DNA of 64,000 nt from Xestospongia bergquistia (Eukaryota > Porifera > Demospongiae > Haplosclerida > Petrosiidae), in the NCBI GenBank assembly GCA_963965975.1, contig OZ014417.1, forward strand, positions 2,275,821 through 2,339,820, read 5' to 3'. This document shows positions 61,943-64,000 of this stretch, piece by piece. Every line of letters begins with the position of its first letter. Positions within the stretch are counted from its first letter, which is position 1. Under the pieces are notes generated by a model. It saw only the letters and a list, made by a program, of their open reading frames with translations, was not told where the DNA came from and did no database searches. Made by a program: the position numbers and the translations under genes.

Positions 61943-64000
61943 CAACAATACTTGTTCCATCAGACTTGCCAGCATATGTTCCTTTTTCAATGCCTATGAT
62001 AAGATAAACAAACATAACTTAAAATATATAAAAGTTGTTATGACTTACCAGTGTTCTCAGAAATGTTAGGTTCATTTCTAGCAAGACCTTTTTCCTAAGG
62101 ACATTCAGAGCCTGTACTTTCTCTTACATTTTGCTCTGGTTTAACATCTACAAGAATATCATACCTTCAGATAGTTAAGAGCATATATTTTAAACTTACT
62201 TGTACCAATCAGTTGCTTATCACTTTCTTGTTTTAGTGCCTGGTATATCTTCATAGCCAAGGCATTATTCTGAACTAGTGGTCCCTTAACAACATCTAGA
62301 ATTGCTTGCCAAGTGACTGGAGTAGCTTGACCATCCATTTCTATCCACTTCTGAAGGACACAATCAAGTTTTGTTTGATTAGACTTGTTAGACTCAGCCA
62401 AACCATCAAGGTCATTATTACTTACACCAAGATCTAAGCCAATACCACGCCATGATGCATCAATTTCAACTAGCCATTCTAGAACATCAATTTTTCTTGG
62501 CTTTTCAGCTATAATTAAAATCAATATAGAATATTTTCCCTTTAAAATACTAATAACTTACATAGTTTAGCAAAACTGCTCATTTCATTTGTATGGCTCT
62601 TTGTAGCTACTACTTGCTCATGATGACCTGTACGATTATCTGAGATTGAAATAAAATAACATGATGAAATGTATATATGTGAATTATTGAAAGACATTAT
62701 TTACAACTGTTAAAATGTTATCTGTACATTTATCATTTGAAAACAATAGCAAAAATGTAAATGTGATAAGTATATGATTATACTAACATATCTGTAAGGT
62801 TATTTCATGAACTGTACACTCACTTTGTCTTTTAGCTCTTCTGTATTCAATTCGAATTTTCTTCAAATGTTTTTGAATAGTGATAGCTACATTTTGATTT
62901 TGAACAACAGGGCCTCCAACAACCTTTATGATGTTGTCCCAAGTAACAGGAGTGGGTTTCATTTCTATCCACTTCTGGAGAATTTCTGTTAATCTAGTTT
63001 CGTCGGATTTGTTCAAACGTTTCAAACCATCAATAAATTAGATTCTACCCCAAGTTGGTCACCAAGTAAGTCCCATCTAGAACTGACAGGAGCTAACAAC
63101 TGCACAAGATGTCGCAGTTCAGGTCTTTTACCTATAGTTGTAATGACAATATGTAAGTACTATTTCAATAATATAAATATACATATACCTGGATTGCTCT
63201 TTAAAGAAGTAATCCACGACATACGTGGAGTGCCTTCTGTGTCTTCAACATAACAATCATGACAACCATCAGGCAAATTACAGTGAAGCTTGTGATATTG
63301 CTGCTTTAAAATAGCGAGATGGCGACGCTGTTTACCACATGGACAAAAGAAAGCAATATCTAATTTCATTCCTTTACCAATGTTCCGTCTCTTTTTGGTC
63401 TCCTTGATAGCATTTTCAATGGCTTCCTTGACTTCAGACTGATCTTCACGACATTCACAGTGGATCTCAAACCAATCTGAAGATTCCACCAAACCAACTC
63501 TTCCCAGCAAATCGTAGTTGCGCAATATAATAGCATTGGAGTACATTTTGGGAGTAGACTTAGTGTCAAGTTCCCACGAAAAGTCATTATAGAGTCTATC
63601 GTCATCATCATCAGTGATATAATCTTCACTTGAGAGGAGGTTGACTATCATAGCACAAAAGAGGCCAACTGGTGCACCATTTTTAAAGTAGAACAGCAAA
63701 GGACTGTTAGCAGGTGACTCAAATGGAATTGCTTTCAATGGATTGGTTAATGGCAACAAAGCAGGCATAAAGTATTTATCATTAAGTGGTTTGTTACCAG
63801 GCAATTTTTTGGCAATCAAAAGATGTGTAAAAATATTAAATAAATGAGACTTAAAATCACTGTATTTGCTGGACACTGTTGCAAACATTTTAAGATGATC
63901 TTCATGTGAAAATACATCACTAGATATGATGCCAAATTTTGCTACATCTCGCAATGCTAGTGTACCTCGACCAACATTAATGCCATTACGAGCTTTACAG

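Larger units (their letters stand above)
59991..64000 (-). pseudogene. Paralogue of gene 2 (COR-death domains-tail anchor), 3' part, probably inactive
   Basis: Blocks align in order with gene 2: the COR-like exon (63,189 to beyond 64,000, with FYFKNGAPVGLFCAMI and CPCGK), death domain 1 (62,824-63,131), linker (62,562-62,639), death domain 2 (62,200-62,508), three extra linker exons (62,049-62,147; 61,943-61,993; 60,647-60,810), death domain 3 (60,248-60,550), and a terminal hydrophobic segment with LIIAATCISVVLIAVMV and a stop at 59,991. Death domain 1 is 308 bases instead of 309, a one-base deletion near 63,035-63,042. The first extra linker has an in-frame TAG at 62,095-62,097. The linker 60,647-60,810 ends in phase 0 although the next exon needs phase 1, and the join to the terminal segment is unclear. 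The N-terminal GTPase lies outside the window. Confidence 0.6.

Overview
The window looks like compact, AT-rich metazoan nuclear DNA. Genes are split into many short exons by small GT-AG introns, and the locus combines a GATOR1 subunit gene with ankyrin/Roc-COR/death-domain genes. Low base composition, short introns and abundant death domains suggest a sponge such as Amphimedon; this is an inference, since no species marker was checked. All exon joins were made by eye from splice motifs, reading-frame continuity and paralogue comparison.

Left half (1-32,140): a tandem array of three DEPDC5 (Iml1-type) genes on the + strand. Copy A shows only its 3' exons (170-3,372). Copy B (about 7,411-17,345) and copy C (about 21,840-31,923) span the whole gene. 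Between copies lie rearranged DEPDC5 pseudogene pieces (3,608-6,140 and 17,582-20,530) and an intronless DUF4419 gene on the - strand (6,224-7,300 and 20,630-21,706), arranged head-to-head with the next DEPDC5 copy. The two complete-span copies carry different lesions: copy B has a one-base deletion in a SABA-domain exon where C is intact, and copy C has lost the second, third and fourth exons (splice sites, frameshifts, stops) where B is intact.

Right half (32,484-64,000): large - strand signalling genes. From 53,716 down to 42,452 runs an ankyrin-Roc-COR-death-domain gene, about 1,024 codons. Immediately downstream, from 42,242 to 32,484, is a second gene with a divergent P-loop GTPase, a COR-like region and several death domains. 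It has two possible C-termini: a hydrophobic tail anchor, or a basic KKRK segment followed by a further death domain. The splice phase at the boundary would let both be one giant double Roc-COR protein. A paralogue of the second gene (59,991 to beyond 64,000) carries a frameshift, an in-frame stop and a phase conflict, so it is probably a pseudogene.

Between them (53,717-59,990) is intergenic DNA with a tandem array of about 590-645 bp units, a 40-base near-perfect palindrome, and a decayed last exon of DEPDC5 lying next to the second death-domain gene. The arrangement DEPDC5 3' end facing a Roc-COR-death gene therefore occurs twice, which implies an older segmental duplication. Functionally, DEPDC5 is the GATOR1 subunit that restrains mTORC1 in amino-acid starvation; the Roc-COR-death genes resemble intracellular death-fold signalling proteins. 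I see no sequence evidence that the two sets act together.
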